From contig OX638332.1 of the NCBI GenBank assembly GCA_951812735.1, forward strand, positions 144,508 to 208,507: DNA of 64,000 nucleotides, written 5' to 3'. This DNA is from Candidatus Dadabacteria bacterium (lineage in GTDB: Bacteria; Desulfobacterota_D; UBA1144; Nemesobacterales; Nemesobacteraceae). Under the pieces are notes generated by a model, which was given only the letters and a program-made list of their open reading frames with translations, was not told the DNA's origin and did not search any database. Position 1 is the first letter of the stretch. The number at the start of each line of letters is the position of its first letter. Below, in pieces: positions 26,105 through 37,390 of the stretch. Made by a program: the position numbers and the translations under genes.

Positions 26105-28618
26105 TTGTCCAGCCTTTTTCTGTTGCTGCTCTTGACGGTTGTATTCATATTAGTTGTAGGGTTCCGGAAAAAATCCATCCCACCGATGAACGTGGCGAAA
26201 CCGGAATCTCTGCTGCTTAAGTACAAGGAGTTTTTCGATAGTCTCTTTCCAAATTCCCTTACCCAAGAACAGAGATTGTGCATAGTCGATGATTCCCGAA
26301 GGACGCTGGTAATAGCGTCCGCAGGTTCGGGGAAGACCACCACGCTTTTGGGTAAATACGTCTTTCTGCTGAAAGAAGGGCTTGCTACCCAGCGGGAAAT
26401 TCTGGTCCTAGCTTTTAACAAGGCCATAGAGCAGGAGCTCGGGGAAAAGATAAAGAAGCTTGTCCCTGGGGACGCCCGCCCCGAGGTCTACACTTTTCAT
26501 GGATTTGGCCTTGAACTACTTAAGAGGGCCGAAGGTAGAAGAAAAATGGTAGATCCTATTGCGGAATCATCTTCTGACGGTCTTTTGGACACTGCAAACG
26601 TGCTTACGATAATCGAGAGAGCAAAGAGCAGATACCCGAAGATAGAGGAGTGGATTTCCGAGTTCAGGGCGGAGTGTCCGTACCACCAGATAGAGGAGTT
26701 CGCCCGGGATGAAAGGGAATACAAAGAGGCTGTTGCGAGCTACCCCTATAAGAGGGAATCATTCCGCTCCGGTGGAAAGTTCCAGGCGCAGCGCATACCG
26801 AGTCTTGACGCAGAGTGCTGGGTGAGGTCCCAGCAGGAGCTTGCGATCATAAACAGCCTGATAATAAGGGGAGTCAAGGTCGAGTATGAGAAGCCTCATC
26901 CCGAGGGAGAAATAACCCCGGATTTTTATTACCCGGAAATAGATCTCTGGCACGAGCATTTCGCGATTCGAAGGGATGGCACTTCACCCTTTCCGGGCTA
27001 TGTTGAAACATATCAGCGCAAAAAGAAGTTCTATGAGGAGCGGGGCGGGAACTTTCTTTTTACCTACAGCTACGAGTACTACGAGGGTACTGTGCTCGAT
27101 AAGATTTTCCGGAAGCTTGAGGAGAAGGGCGTTTCCTATGATCCCCCCTCGAAGGAATATATTGAAAGGCGCCTTGAGGAGCTTTACTCAGACGACACTT
27201 ATAATCTGGTAGCGAGGTGTATAAAGCTTGCCAAGGCGAACGATCTTTCCCCGAGAGGTCTGTCGGTACGCCTTGATTCCCTCAGCGACAAGACAAGAAG
27301 CGGACTTTTTAAAAGGTTTTTCCTGCCGGTCCTCGAGACCTACGAGGAGATTCTCAGTGAAAACGGTACAATAGATTTTGAGGACATGATCCTCGGGTCG
27401 GCCCGCTATCTGGGCGGGGCGGAAAAAGAGAGGCTGCTTCCAGAGCGGTACAAGTATGTCCTTGTGGATGAATTCCAGGACATATCCGATTCTAGAAAGA
27501 ATTTCCTTGTCCGGATACTTGATCAGGATTCCCGTCTTTTCGCGGTGGGGGACGACTGGCAGTCGATCTACAGATTCACTGGTTCAAACAGCATGGTGAT
27601 GAAAGAGTTTGTTGAGTCTGAGAGTCCGCTAGTTGACGAGAACGGGCTGTCCGGGCGGGAAACTCGTTTGTTTAGGCCCCAGGTTTACAGGATTCAGGAA
27701 ACGTTTCGGACCTGCAGACCGATCTCCGACATAGCTTCCGAATTTATCCAGAAAAACCCCGCCCAGATCAGAAAATCTGTCCGTTCCCGACCGCCGGATG
27801 ACGACACTCCCGCAGTCAACATATGCTCCGTTGACCGTTACGACAACGAAAATCTGAAGAAGGTTCTGGACCTCATTCCAAGATCAGAGAAGGGAAAGGG
27901 GGTTTTCATACTGGGGCGGAAGAACAAGGAAATCGAGACCATAAGCCCCAAGGGCCTTATGGCTTACAGAGAAGACCTCAAGATATCCAAGGGAACAATT
28001 CACAAATCAAAGGGTCTTGAGGACGATATTGTCATAGTAGTGGGAATGGATTCGGGAATGAGGGGGTTTCCTAACTACGGAGGGGAAGATTTCTTGATTT
28101 CTGTTTTCCTGCCTCCGGGTGACGACTACGCTAACTCAGAAGAGAGACGCGTCATGTACGTGGCTATAACCCGGGCTAGGGAGAAGGTGTTTCTCGTTAG
28201 CCAGTCCGTTCAGCCGTCATCCTTTATCGTGGAAATAGAGGAAATATGCAGGAGTCTGGGCATCAAATTCAACAATGTTGTGTTGAGGGGAGATGTTGTT
28301 GGGCCATGTCTTGAATGTCTCAGCAAGGGATTGGTTGAAGGAAGATGGAGAGGAGCTCTTGTAAGGAGGGTAAGAAGTAACCCTCCTCCGTATTCCATAT
28401 TTCTGGGATGTACCAACTTTGGGAGAGGACTTTGCAATTACACCAGCAATGAAGCACCCTGTCCAGCATGTTTAATGAAAGGCGAAACCGATCGGTGGTT
28501 AAATGTGCGATTCGATGAAGGCTTGCAAAAGCATGAAGTATTTTGTTCAAATTGTGATTACAGTAAGGATTATGATTTGTTCAGGTGGGAAAGTGGAGCG
28601 GATAGACTCAAACAATAG
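26105..28618 (+). CDS. HelD-like UvrD-superfamily helicase with inserted nuclease-like domain
   Basis: The 837-aa superfamily 1A helicase resembles DNA helicase IV: KYKEFFDSLFPNSLTQEQR, Walker A ASAGSGKTTT (71-80), LVDEFQDISDSRKNF, VGDDWQSIYRFTGSN, an IHKSKGLEDDIVIVVG motif and VMYVAITRAREKV. Between motifs Ia and II lies a PD-(D/E)XK-like insert with Glu245 (QQELAII), Asp273 (TPDFYYP) and Glu284 (WHEHF). The C-terminal about 100 residues have CxxC pairs (CLEC, CPAC, CSNC), a topoisomerase-like zinc finger region. A hydrophobic N-terminal helix (about 4-20) follows the TTG start; if the true start is Met28, the helix disappears. Strand exchange, repair or RNA polymerase links are unproven. 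Confidence 0.85.
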   Translation: MSSLFLLLLLTVVFILVVGFRKKSIPPMNVAKPESLLLKYKEFFDSLFPNSLTQEQRLCIVDDSRRTLVIASAGSGKTTTLLGKYVFLLKEGLATQREILVLAFNKAIEQELGEKIKKLVPGDARPEVYTFHGFGLELLKRAEGRRKMVDPIAESSSDGLLDTANVLTIIERAKSRYPKIEEWISEFRAECPYHQIEEFARDEREYKEAVASYPYKRESFRSGGKFQAQRIPSLDAECWVRSQQELAIINSLIIRGVKVEYEKPHPEGEITPDFYYPEIDLWHEHFAIRRDGTSPFPGYVETYQRKKKFYEERGGNFLFTYSYEYYEGTVLDKIFRKLEEKGVSYDPPSKEYIERRLEELYSDDTYNLVARCIKLAKANDLSPRGLSVRLDSLSDKTRSGLFKRFFLPVLETYEEILSENGTIDFEDMILGSARYLGGAEKERLLPERYKYVLVDEFQDISDSRKNFLVRILDQDSRLFAVGDDWQSIYRFTGSNSMVMKEFVESESPLVDENGLSGRETRLFRPQVYRIQETFRTCRPISDIASEFIQKNPAQIRKSVRSRPPDDDTPAVNICSVDRYDNENLKKVLDLIPRSEKGKGVFILGRKNKEIETISPKGLMAYREDLKISKGTIHKSKGLEDDIVIVVGMDSGMRGFPNYGGEDFLISVFLPPGDDYANSEERRVMYVAITRAREKVFLVSQSVQPSSFIVEIEEICRSLGIKFNNVVLRGDVVGPCLECLSKGLVEGRWRGALVRRVRSNPPPYSIFLGCTNFGRGLCNYTSNEAPCPACLMKGETDRWLNVRFDEGLQKHEVFCSNCDYSKDYDLFRWESGADRLKQ

Positions 28619-28677
28619 GTTTCATATGCGGAGTTGTCAAATTTGCTGTAAAAGTTCCTAAACGAGGGTTAATCGAG

Positions 28678-29514
28678 ATGAAATTCGGAGCACATGTTTC
28701 AATAGCTGGCGGGATCGAGAACGCTCCGCTTAGGGCTAAGGAGCTTGGATGCGAATGCTTTCAGATGTTTACTCGCTCCCCAAGGGGCGGCAGGCCCCCT
28801 GAGCTTGAAAAGAGCCTGCTTGAGAGCTTTTTTCTTAACTGCTCCGAGGTCGCTATAAGCGATTACTATGTTCACACTCCCTATTTCATAAACCTGGCCT
28901 CCGGGAAGGAGGATCTGAGGGAAAAAAGTGTGGCTCTGGTAAGAGAGGAGCTTGAGAGATCAAGCGCTTTGGGGGTTAAGTACATGATGACCCATATAGG
29001 AAGCTCAAAGGGGCTTCAGAGAGAGGAGGCTGTAAGCAACGTGGTTGACTCCATTCTGAGAGCTCTTGAGGGCTATAGCGGCACGACGCAGCTTCTGCTT
29101 GAGAACACGGCGGGCCAGGGTGATACCATAGGGGCGAGTTTCGAGGAGATCTCATTCATACTCAAGCGCGTGGCATATGACAGCCTGGGGGTCTGCATAG
29201 ATACCGCCCACATGTTTGCCTCCGGATACGATATAAGAACCCGGGAGGGCGTGGAAGAGCTCGTAGAGCGGATCAACGCCGAATTCGCACCCCAGACGGT
29301 AAAACTTGTTCACGCGAACGATTCCAAGGTCGAGTTTAACTCCAGCAAGGATCGCCATGAGCATCCGGGAGAAGGAAAGATAGGGATCGACTGCTTCCGG
29401 GCGATGATCGAGAACCCGTTTTTTGAGAATCTTGACATGATAGTGGAAATGCCACCTCCCGATGTGGCAAAGGACGTTGAACTTCTTAAAAAATTGAGGG
29501 AGGGAAACGCCTGA
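28678..29514 (+). CDS. nfo: Endonuclease IV (AP endonuclease)
   Basis: The 278-aa TIM-barrel zinc enzyme cuts 5' of abasic sites in base excision repair. It starts MKFGAHVSIAGGIENAPLRA; zinc-binding signatures GVCIDTAHMFASGYD, LVHANDSKVEFNSSKDRHEH with PGEGKIG, and the Glu in LLLENTAGQG are present. It ends 2 bp before a convergent gene. Confidence 0.96.
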   Translation: MKFGAHVSIAGGIENAPLRAKELGCECFQMFTRSPRGGRPPELEKSLLESFFLNCSEVAISDYYVHTPYFINLASGKEDLREKSVALVREELERSSALGVKYMMTHIGSSKGLQREEAVSNVVDSILRALEGYSGTTQLLLENTAGQGDTIGASFEEISFILKRVAYDSLGVCIDTAHMFASGYDIRTREGVEELVERINAEFAPQTVKLVHANDSKVEFNSSKDRHEHPGEGKIGIDCFRAMIENPFFENLDMIVEMPPPDVAKDVELLKKLREGNA

Positions 29515-29516
29515 TT

Positions 29517-30278
29517 TCAAGGCAAAAGCGAAAATCCGCTTTCCCCGGTCTTCCGACTGTCGACATAGATGTTGTTTTTCCCGTCAATAGCGACCCTCCC
29601 GTTTGCGATCAGATCATGGACAACGAAGGGAAACAGCTTCCACTCGCCCTGTTCTCTGATTTTCTCTTCCATCGCTGCCACGTCCCCGATGCCGAAGCCC
29701 TCAAGCGATATGTCGGCCGACTGGGCTATCACGGTTCCGAACCTTGTTTCAGGGTCGTTTTCAAGATAGACGGTGCATCTTATGGCCTTCTCTCCATTCT
29801 CCAGTGCCTGGACGCACGCGGTTTTGCCTCTTACAAGGTAATCCCTGGTCGGGTCCCCCGGGTAGAGGTTTAGGATCCTGTTTGGAAACCTTTCGGTAAA
29901 CAGGCGGCTCAGCCTTCTCCTGTAACCTGCCAGTACCACGAGATCGGGTTCAAAAAGCCCTTCAATATGCGAAATAACAGCCGAATCGTAAAGAACTCGT
30001 CCATCCTCGTCGGAGGGATGTTTCCCCAAGTCGGCGAAGAACTTCTCGGAACTTATGGAGGAGGTTTCGATCCCCAGCGCTTCTGCCTTTTCGAGAACCG
30101 CGGCCTCGGGGCTGTTTGAAAAAACCTGCTCTACGGCCCCGTAGTTTTTTCCTCCACCGTCTTGTTCAAGTTCAATCTGCCTTGAGTGTATTTTCTCGAA
30201 ATTTGTCCCTCTGCCCGAGGCAAGCACGAGAATTTTCATCGGTCGGTCGGTATCTGAGTAAAGCGGCGTTATTTGCAT
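29517..30278 (-). CDS. Formyltransferase-fold protein (PurN-like, divergent active site)
   Basis: The protein has the GART/PurN fold start MKILVLASGRGTNFEKI, then DLVVLAGYRRRLS and ILNLYPGDPTRDYLVRG. In PurN the catalytic triad is Asn-His-Asp in NIHPS and D-G-G-P. Here NLYP keeps the Asn but has Tyr for His, and the aligned segment ENDPETRFGTVIAQS lacks the Asp-Gly-Gly-Pro signature. The role is therefore unclear: not a standard GAR transformylase on sequence alone. Three starts are in frame; 30278 has AGAGG just upstream, 30293 is longer, 30239 begins at the family N-terminus. It diverges from cdsA. Confidence 0.65.
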   Translation of the reverse strand: MQITPLYSDTDRPMKILVLASGRGTNFEKIHSRQIELEQDGGGKNYGAVEQVFSNSPEAAVLEKAEALGIETSSISSEKFFADLGKHPSDEDGRVLYDSAVISHIEGLFEPDLVVLAGYRRRLSRLFTERFPNRILNLYPGDPTRDYLVRGKTACVQALENGEKAIRCTVYLENDPETRFGTVIAQSADISLEGFGIGDVAAMEEKIREQGEWKLFPFVVHDLIANGRVAIDGKNNIYVDSRKTGESGFSLLP

Positions 30279-30330
30279 TGATCCTCTTATCATTTAATTT
30301 TTATGCGATTCAACCCAAGGGTGACTCGGT

Positions 30331-31212
30331 ATGGAGGAAAACAGAAACCTGATCACGAGAATCGCGACTGCCGTCGTGGCGGTACCGATACTTCTCCTTA
30401 TATTCTACCACGGGGGAGTGTACTATCTCACTTTCATGTGCGTGCTCGGAGCCTTGTGCTCTCTTGAGTTTTTCGCGCTTGCGGGCCCCGATATACGGGA
30501 GACGAGAAAGATTTACATCACGGCCATTTCCCTGCTTCTGATCATAAGCGCGTTTTTTGACTTCATGCTTATGAGCCTTTTTTTCACCTTTCTGATATTT
30601 CTCTCCATAATTCTCGAATTCCGTAAAAAGGATTTCAGCGACTGCCTGCAGGATCTGGGCATGACCCTTCTGCCGCTTATATATTTCGGCTGGATGCTGG
30701 CCCACGGAGTGCTGCTTAGAAATATCTCGGGCGACGCAAATGCGGGGAACTACGGTCTTCTCTACGAGGGTCCCGGGGACATAGGCTTTTTCCTTGTGGT
30801 ACTTGCCGTTTCCTGCACTTTTCTTAACGACGCCGGGGCGTATTTCTTCGGAAAAAGTTTCGGGAGAAAGAAGCTTGCACGTCACATAAGTTCAGGCAAG
30901 ACCGTTGTGGGACTCATCGGGGGCTTGGTTGTTTCGGTCATAGGTGCCTTCGTGGTGAATCTCATATTCAGCAACCCTCTTCCCGCGGCCTGGGTAGTTC
31001 TTTACGCCGTAGTAATAGTCGTGGCTGCGGTTGCGGGCGATCTTTTCGAATCCACCATAAAAAGGGGGGCGGGGGTAAAGGACTCGGGCTCCCTGATCCC
31101 GGGACACGGCGGGGTGCTTGACAGGTTCGACAGCCTGATATTCGTTTTCCCCTGTACATACTACATTTCCCTGGTTTTCTATCGTCTCGCCGAGACAGGC
31201 GCCGCCATATAA
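30331..31212 (+). CDS. cdsA: Phosphatidate cytidylyltransferase
   Basis: The 293-aa integral membrane enzyme makes CDP-diacylglycerol from phosphatidate and CTP for phospholipid synthesis. The CdsA signature [20 protein letters not shown] and the following GVLDRFD are at the C-terminus; about eight hydrophobic helices precede it. It is followed 9 bp later by ybeY. Confidence 0.96.
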   Translation: MEENRNLITRIATAVVAVPILLLIFYHGGVYYLTFMCVLGALCSLEFFALAGPDIRETRKIYITAISLLLIISAFFDFMLMSLFFTFLIFLSIILEFRKKDFSDCLQDLGMTLLPLIYFGWMLAHGVLLRNISGDANAGNYGLLYEGPGDIGFFLVVLAVSCTFLNDAGAYFFGKSFGRKKLARHISSGKTVVGLIGGLVVSVIGAFVVNLIFSNPLPAAWVVLYAVVIVVAAVAGDLFESTIKRGAGVKDSGSLIPGHGGVLDRFDSLIFVFPCTYYISLVFYRLAETGAAI

Positions 31213-31221
31213 GAGATAAAG

Positions 31222-31671
31222 ATGGAAATATCCATAGTGGACAGGGAGAAGTTCATTGACGGCCCCGCCAGGGAAAACCTGATCCGCTTGGTTGAAAAAA
31301 TACTCTTATACCTTGATCTCTCCGCCCGAAGCGAGCTCTGCGTCTCGCTTGTAAGCGACTGGGATATGAGGGCGCTTAACAGGCAATACAGACAGATTGA
31401 CACCACTACGGATGTTCTCTGCTTTCCGCAGAAAAGCGAAGTAAACCCCGATCTTCTGGGCGATATAGTGATATCCTACCAGACGGCCGTCCGTCACTCC
31501 CGAAGGCTTGAGATCACGGTTGAAGAGGAACTGCGCTTGCTTCTGGTTCACGCTGTCCTGCACTTGCTAGGGTTTGATCATAAAAAGAAAAAAGAAAGGG
31601 AGATTATGCGCGAGAAGGAAAAAGAGGTTCTTAACCACCTTGCTGATTTTGAGTTTTCTTTTCTGTGCTAA
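31222..31671 (+). CDS. ybeY: rRNA maturation endoribonuclease YbeY
   Basis: The 149-aa zinc-dependent RNase helps 16S rRNA 3' maturation and quality control. The zinc triad HAVLHLLGFDH (about 113-123) is intact, preceded by TDVLCFPQKSEVNPDLLGDI. It is probably cotranscribed with cdsA. Confidence 0.93.
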   Translation: MEISIVDREKFIDGPARENLIRLVEKILLYLDLSARSELCVSLVSDWDMRALNRQYRQIDTTTDVLCFPQKSEVNPDLLGDIVISYQTAVRHSRRLEITVEEELRLLLVHAVLHLLGFDHKKKKEREIMREKEKEVLNHLADFEFSFLC

Positions 31672-32046
31672 CTTCTTGCCCATAGTTGGGCAAATTGCTC
31701 GTGTTAACTCATCGGGGGTAGCGTCTGTCGCCTCAATTATATTATCGGCTTTATAATAAGACCGCGTAAGACAATTATATTAAACCTAATCTTTAATAAG
31801 ATCGCGTAAGACAATTATATTAAACCCAATCTTTAATATTCATTGACAGAACCATCAATATAAAAAAATCAGTAAAAGATGAGAGTTTCCGATACCCAGT
31901 CTAACACTCCAACCCGAACAATGACACGTGATCCCTTTTTTTCCAAGTTCTTTGAGTGCTTATTCAACTGTGCTAAATAAAAACTTATAGAAGGGGTACA
32001 TGATACTTCTTCGCCAAGCAGTTCGGGGCGGAGTAGGGTGCGTCGG
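31672..32046. other. Intergenic region with tandem repeats
   Basis: 375 bp between ybeY and the convergent scpB gene. It carries a 40-bp tandem repeat (see 31755-31837) but no ORF of note and no clear terminator. Confidence 0.5.
31755..31837. repeat. 40-bp tandem direct repeat
   Basis: Two copies at 31755-31794 and 31795-31834 differ at two positions; each contains CGCGTAAGACAATTATATTA. A degenerate third copy precedes them (CAATTATATTA at 31734). No known iteron or operator is recognised. Confidence 0.8.
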
Positions 32047-32598
32047 TTACTCGGGTTCCCCCAGATCTTCCTTGATTTTCTCGATTTCCTTTACGGTAGG
32101 GAGATCCTTTATGTCTTTAAGGCCGAATGTTTCGAGAAAAAGGTCGGTAGTCCTGTAGAGAAAAGGCTTTCCCGGAACGTCTTTTCTTCCGGATATCTCA
32201 ATGAATCTTCTTTCAAGGAGCATGCCTACGCTGCTTGAGCAGTCAACTCCTCTTATCTTCTCGACCTCGATTTTCGTGACGGGCTGCTTGTAGGCTACTA
32301 TCGCCAGCACTTCAAGCGCTGCCTTTGAGAGCCTGAACTTTTTTATTTCCTTGTTAAATTCGACTATGTATTCCGAATACTCGGGACGGGTTCTGAACTG
32401 GTAGCCCCCGGCGATGTTGCTTAGGATGAAACTTCTTCCCATATTGTCCCACTGCTCCTCAAGCTCGCTTAACGCGTCGGTTATTTCTTTTTTCTCAAAA
32501 TCTTTCAGAGAATCTGATATTTCTTGAACTGTTAGAGGGGCTTTAGAGACAAATATCAAGCATTCTATTATGTTTACAAGAGGGCTTCTGTCATTCAT
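32047..32598 (-). CDS. scpB: Segregation and condensation protein B
   Basis: The 183-aa winged-helix kleisin-interacting subunit of the SMC-ScpAB condensin. Seen: ECLIFVSKAPLTVQEISDSL, LAIVAYKQPVTKIEVEKIRG (about 92-111) and RFIEISGRKDVPGKPFLYRT. It begins 1 bp after scpA ends, the usual scpA-scpB pair. The C-terminus ends early after EKIKEDL. Confidence 0.94.
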   Translation of the reverse strand: MNDRSPLVNIIECLIFVSKAPLTVQEISDSLKDFEKKEITDALSELEEQWDNMGRSFILSNIAGGYQFRTRPEYSEYIVEFNKEIKKFRLSKAALEVLAIVAYKQPVTKIEVEKIRGVDCSSSVGMLLERRFIEISGRKDVPGKPFLYRTTDLFLETFGLKDIKDLPTVKEIEKIKEDLGEPE

Positions 32599-32599
32599 T

Positions 32600-33361
32600 T
32601 TATTGTTTCAGAATTATTTTTATGGGTTCTTCGAAGGTTGGCTGAAAAACATCCAGAACACCATCTTTCAGCAGTTCCAGTATCGAGATAAAGGTTACCA
32701 CGAGTTTCAACCGGTTTATATCCCCTTCGAAAAGATCCTCGAAGAACACCTCTTTTCTTCTTCTTATTATTTCAATCACCTGATTTTTTCTTTCTTCAAC
32801 CGTGTAGGTCTGTGAACTATAGAATATGTCTTCGGTTTCTGATTTCTTTCTGTCGCTGTATATCTTTGAAAAAGTATCTACCAGAGCCCAGAGGTCGAAT
32901 TTTACAAATTCCGTTTCTTCCGTGGGCTCTCCAAACTCCTCCTTGCGATCGTAACCCGCCACGAAAACGTCTTTTCCGAGAATCTCCATCCCTCCAAGCT
33001 CAGCTGCCGCGTCTCTGTACTTCTCATACTCAAGCAGGCGCCTTACAAGCTCTTCCCTGGGATCCTGCTCCTCCTCTTCACCCTCATCCTTTATCCTGGG
33101 AAGAAGCATCCGCGATTTTATGTACCCCAGTTCGGCCGCCATGGACAGGTAGTCTCCCACGACTTCGAGGTTTACCTTTTTCAGAAAGTCCAGATATTCG
33201 AGGTACTGCTCGGTTATGCGCGCGATGGGTATATCGTAGATGTCCACCTCGTCTTTTTTTATGAGGTGGAGCAGCAGGTCGAGAGGCCCGTTGAATATAT
33301 CAAGCGTTACGCTGTAAGCCGACTGCGGGTCCTCGGTTTTTCCGTTTCTCTCAGTAATCAC
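32600..33361 (-). CDS. scpA: Segregation and condensation protein A
   Basis: The 253-aa kleisin bridges SMC heads. Features: FNGPLDLLLHLIKKDEVDIY (about 24-43), SMAAELGYIKSRMLLP and the C-terminal winged helix with VVTFISILELLKDGVLDVFQ. It starts directly after the stop of the M50 protease gene. Confidence 0.95.
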   Translation of the reverse strand: MITERNGKTEDPQSAYSVTLDIFNGPLDLLLHLIKKDEVDIYDIPIARITEQYLEYLDFLKKVNLEVVGDYLSMAAELGYIKSRMLLPRIKDEGEEEEQDPREELVRRLLEYEKYRDAAAELGGMEILGKDVFVAGYDRKEEFGEPTEETEFVKFDLWALVDTFSKIYSDRKKSETEDIFYSSQTYTVEERKNQVIEIIRRRKEVFFEDLFEGDINRLKLVVTFISILELLKDGVLDVFQPTFEEPIKIILKQ

Positions 33362-34024
33362 TTATGGGTTCATCGCCCGGACGAGAATCTCGAGTTCGCT
33401 CGGGCTGAAATTGCACGTTTGTATAAAGATACCCACCGGAACGAATATAAAGTAACTCAAAAATTTTCCGCCGAACAAGAAGAGGCCGAAAAGAATGAAT
33501 ATTCCGTAAGTTTCAAATCTTGCGTACCTGTAAGCGAGGCTGTCAGGCAGGAGTCCGTAGAGCACCCGCGAGCCGTCAAGCGGCGGAACCGGGAGCATGT
33601 TGAATACGGCAAGCACTATTCCTATGTATATGAACCAAACGAGCATCCGCACGGCCACATCGACTCCGCTTCCGGGAAGTATCACCGCGAAGTTCTCAAA
33701 TACCGCCTTTAGAACCACGGCCGCGGCAATAGCGGTCAGAATGTTGGATACAGGACCCGCAATCGCGACCAGCAGCATGTCCTTTTTCGGGTTCCTGAAG
33801 TTTCTCGGGTCCACGGGAACGGGCTTTGCCCATCCGAAATGCACTATGAAAAGCAGCAGGGTTCCAAGGAGGTCGAGGTGTACAAGCGGGTTAAGGGAGA
33901 GTCGCCCCTGGTTCTTCGCGGTGTCGTCTCCGAGCCTGTGGGCCACAAGCGCGTGGGCGTACTCGTGTATGGTAAGGGAAAAAAGAATTACGGGGACCAG
34001 TATTATGTAGAAACTGTAGTTCAT
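33362..34024 (-). CDS. Site-2 protease family M50 metallopeptidase
   Basis: About 220 aa, starting MNYSFYIILVPVILFSLTIH. Two intramembrane zinc motifs are visible: HEYAH (HExxH) in helix 1, and NMLPVPPLDGSR in a later helix with the second Asp ligand. It is a small S2P-like protease (Zn-dependent, no PDZ) of unknown substrate. An upstream ATG at 34087 would overlap xerD by 53 bp; 34024 gives a 10-bp gap and is preferred. Confidence 0.85.
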   Translation of the reverse strand: MNYSFYIILVPVILFSLTIHEYAHALVAHRLGDDTAKNQGRLSLNPLVHLDLLGTLLLFIVHFGWAKPVPVDPRNFRNPKKDMLLVAIAGPVSNILTAIAAAVVLKAVFENFAVILPGSGVDVAVRMLVWFIYIGIVLAVFNMLPVPPLDGSRVLYGLLPDSLAYRYARFETYGIFILFGLFLFGGKFLSYFIFVPVGIFIQTCNFSPSELEILVRAMNP

Positions 34025-34034
34025 ATCTATAAGT

Positions 34035-34928
34035 TTACGCTCTCGGGTGAGATTTTTCGTGTATGCGTTTAAGCCTTTCCTTTTCAACGTAGGTGTATAT
34101 CTGGGTCGTGGATATGTCTGAGTGGCCGAGCATCGCCTGTATGGCCCGCAGGTCGGCTCCGCGCTCGAGCAGATGGGTGGCGAAGGAGTGGCGGAGCACG
34201 TGAGGGGTTATGTGTGAGTGGATGCCGGCTGAGAGCGCATAGTCCTTTATTATGCGCCAGAAACGCTGACGGCTCATCTTGGAACCCGTTCTCGATGTTA
34301 CGAAAAGGTACTCGGAGCTCCTGCCGCGAAGAAGCCTGGGTCTTGCGTCCGAAAGATAATCCCTTGTTTTCCTGATCGCGGCGTCGCCTATCGGAACTAT
34401 TCTCTCCTTGCTCCCCTTGCCGAGGGTGATGACGTAGCCGTGGTCAAGATTGACGCGGTTAAGTTCAAGGGCCACAAGCTCGGATACCCTGACCCCCGTG
34501 GCGTAGAGAACCTCGAGCATCGCGCGGTCCCTTAGCGCCTCGTTGGATTTGCCTTTTTCAGGTTCTTCGAGAAGCCGCTCGACTTCCCCCAGAGAAAGCG
34601 TGTGGGGAAGGGTTTTCGCGGGCTTGGGAGAGACGGTGTTCCTAAGAGGGTCTTCGGTTATGACGTTTTCTGTGAGCAGGAACCTGAAGAACTGCTTAAG
34701 GGAAACTATGTTTCTCGCCACGCTTCTTGGAGAAAGCTTTTTTTTCCTCAGGTGATCAAAAAAAGCGGCTACCTCACCTTCGCTTACCGCTGCTGGGTCC
34801 GATATGCCCCTTTTATCAAGAAAAGCCGCAAGGGACGATATGTCCCTTGAATAGGATTCAATGGTGTTTTTCGAAAGGCCCCTGTTCATCGTGAGGTATA
34901 CGAGGAACGAATCGAGGTGCTCATCCAT
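34035..34928 (-). CDS. xerD: Tyrosine recombinase XerD-like
   Basis: The 297-aa tyrosine recombinase resolves chromosome dimers with a partner Xer at dif. It has an N-terminal SAM-like core-binding domain ([18 protein letters not shown]) and the catalytic set ATGVRVSEL (Arg), [10 protein letters not shown] (Lys), [12 protein letters not shown] (His-x-x-Arg) and [15 protein letters not shown] (His and nucleophile Tyr). XerC versus XerD cannot be told from one copy; XerD is favoured by length. It lies 6 bp from ahcY, in an apparent operon. Confidence 0.9.
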   Translation of the reverse strand: MDEHLDSFLVYLTMNRGLSKNTIESYSRDISSLAAFLDKRGISDPAAVSEGEVAAFFDHLRKKKLSPRSVARNIVSLKQFFRFLLTENVITEDPLRNTVSPKPAKTLPHTLSLGEVERLLEEPEKGKSNEALRDRAMLEVLYATGVRVSELVALELNRVNLDHGYVITLGKGSKERIVPIGDAAIRKTRDYLSDARPRLLRGRSSEYLFVTSRTGSKMSRQRFWRIIKDYALSAGIHSHITPHVLRHSFATHLLERGADLRAIQAMLGHSDISTTQIYTYVEKERLKRIHEKSHPRA

Positions 34929-34934
34929 TTAATC

Positions 34935-36191
<1,257 letters not shown>

Positions 36192-36241
36192 TTATTCCTC
36201 CGTCGTTTCTTTGCGGTCTGCGGCTCCGAACCCGTTTCGGC

Positions 36242-37390
36242 TCAGGCGCTCTCCAAAGCTTTTTTAAGTTCCGCGATCCTGTCTGTCTTCTCCCAGGAGA
36301 ATGTTTCCTCGTTTCTCCCGAAATGCCCGTAAGAGGCGGTTTTTCTGTAGATGGGTCTTCTGAGCCCAAGGCACGAAATTATTCCCTCGGGAGTAAGGTC
36401 AAAAACTTCCCTTACGGCTTCCGATATTCTCTCTTCCGGCAAAACGGCCGTGCCGAAGGTATCGATCATTACCGAAACCGGTTCCGCGACTCCGATGGCG
36501 TAGGCAATCTGCACCTCGCAGCGCGAGGCCAAGGAGGCCGCGACTATGTTTTTCGCCACGTACCTTGCCATGTAGGTCGCGCTTCTGTCGACTTTTGAAG
36601 GATCTTTCCCCGAAAACGCCCCGCCGCCGTGTCTTGACCATCCGCCGTAGGTGTCGACGATGATCTTTCTTCCCGTAAGGCCGGTGTCTCCCATCGGACC
36701 TCCGATCACGAAGTTCCCAGTGGGGTTTATATGAATTTCCGTGTCTTCAGAAACAAGCGCTCCCATACAGTGATTTATTACGCTCTCCCTTATTCCCTCG
36801 ACGAGATCCTCGCGCGAGACTTCCTCTGAGTGCTGGGATGATATCACCACGGCGTCCACTCCGACCGGTTTTCCGTCCTCATACCTGAAAGTGACCTGGC
36901 TTTTTCCGTCAGGTCTTAAAAAGGGCAGGGTGCCGTCTTTTCTTGTCTCGGAAAGACGTCTGACCAGCTTGTGGGCGTAGAGTATGGGAGAGGGCATGAG
37001 TTCTTCGGTCTCATCGCACGCGTAGCCGAACATGAGTCCCTGGTCCCCGGCTCCTTGTTTGTCAACCCCAAGCGCTATGTCCGGGGACTGCTTGTCGATC
37101 GTGAGCAGGACCGAACAGGTGTCCGCGTCAAACCCCATGTCGCTGTCCGTATAGCCGATTTCTGTTATCGTGTCCCTCACCACCTGCTGTATGTCTACTT
37201 GGCTTTTCGTCGTTATCTCGCCTGAGATAACCACAAGGCCGGTTGTGATCAGCGTTTCGCACGCAACCCTGCTCTCCGGATCCTGTTCGATCATGGCGTC
37301 GAGTATGGCGTCTGATACCTGATCCGCAATCTTGTCCGGATGGCCTTCCGTTACGGATTCTGAGGTGAATATGAAGTTTTTAGGGGGCAT
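36242..37390 (-). CDS. metK: S-adenosylmethionine synthetase
   Basis: The 382-aa enzyme makes SAM from methionine and ATP. Signatures: [20 protein letters not shown] (about 10-29), [12 protein letters not shown] and [21 protein letters not shown] lies 7 bp before the ATG. A promoter with a short leader precedes it, leaving no room for a SAM riboswitch. Confidence 0.97.
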   Translation of the reverse strand: MPPKNFIFTSESVTEGHPDKIADQVSDAILDAMIEQDPESRVACETLITTGLVVISGEITTKSQVDIQQVVRDTITEIGYTDSDMGFDADTCSVLLTIDKQSPDIALGVDKQGAGDQGLMFGYACDETEELMPSPILYAHKLVRRLSETRKDGTLPFLRPDGKSQVTFRYEDGKPVGVDAVVISSQHSEEVSREDLVEGIRESVINHCMGALVSEDTEIHINPTGNFVIGGPMGDTGLTGRKIIVDTYGGWSRHGGGAFSGKDPSKVDRSATYMARYVAKNIVAASLASRCEVQIAYAIGVAEPVSVMIDTFGTAVLPEERISEAVREVFDLTPEGIISCLGLRRPIYRKTASYGHFGRNEETFSWEKTDRIAELKKALESA

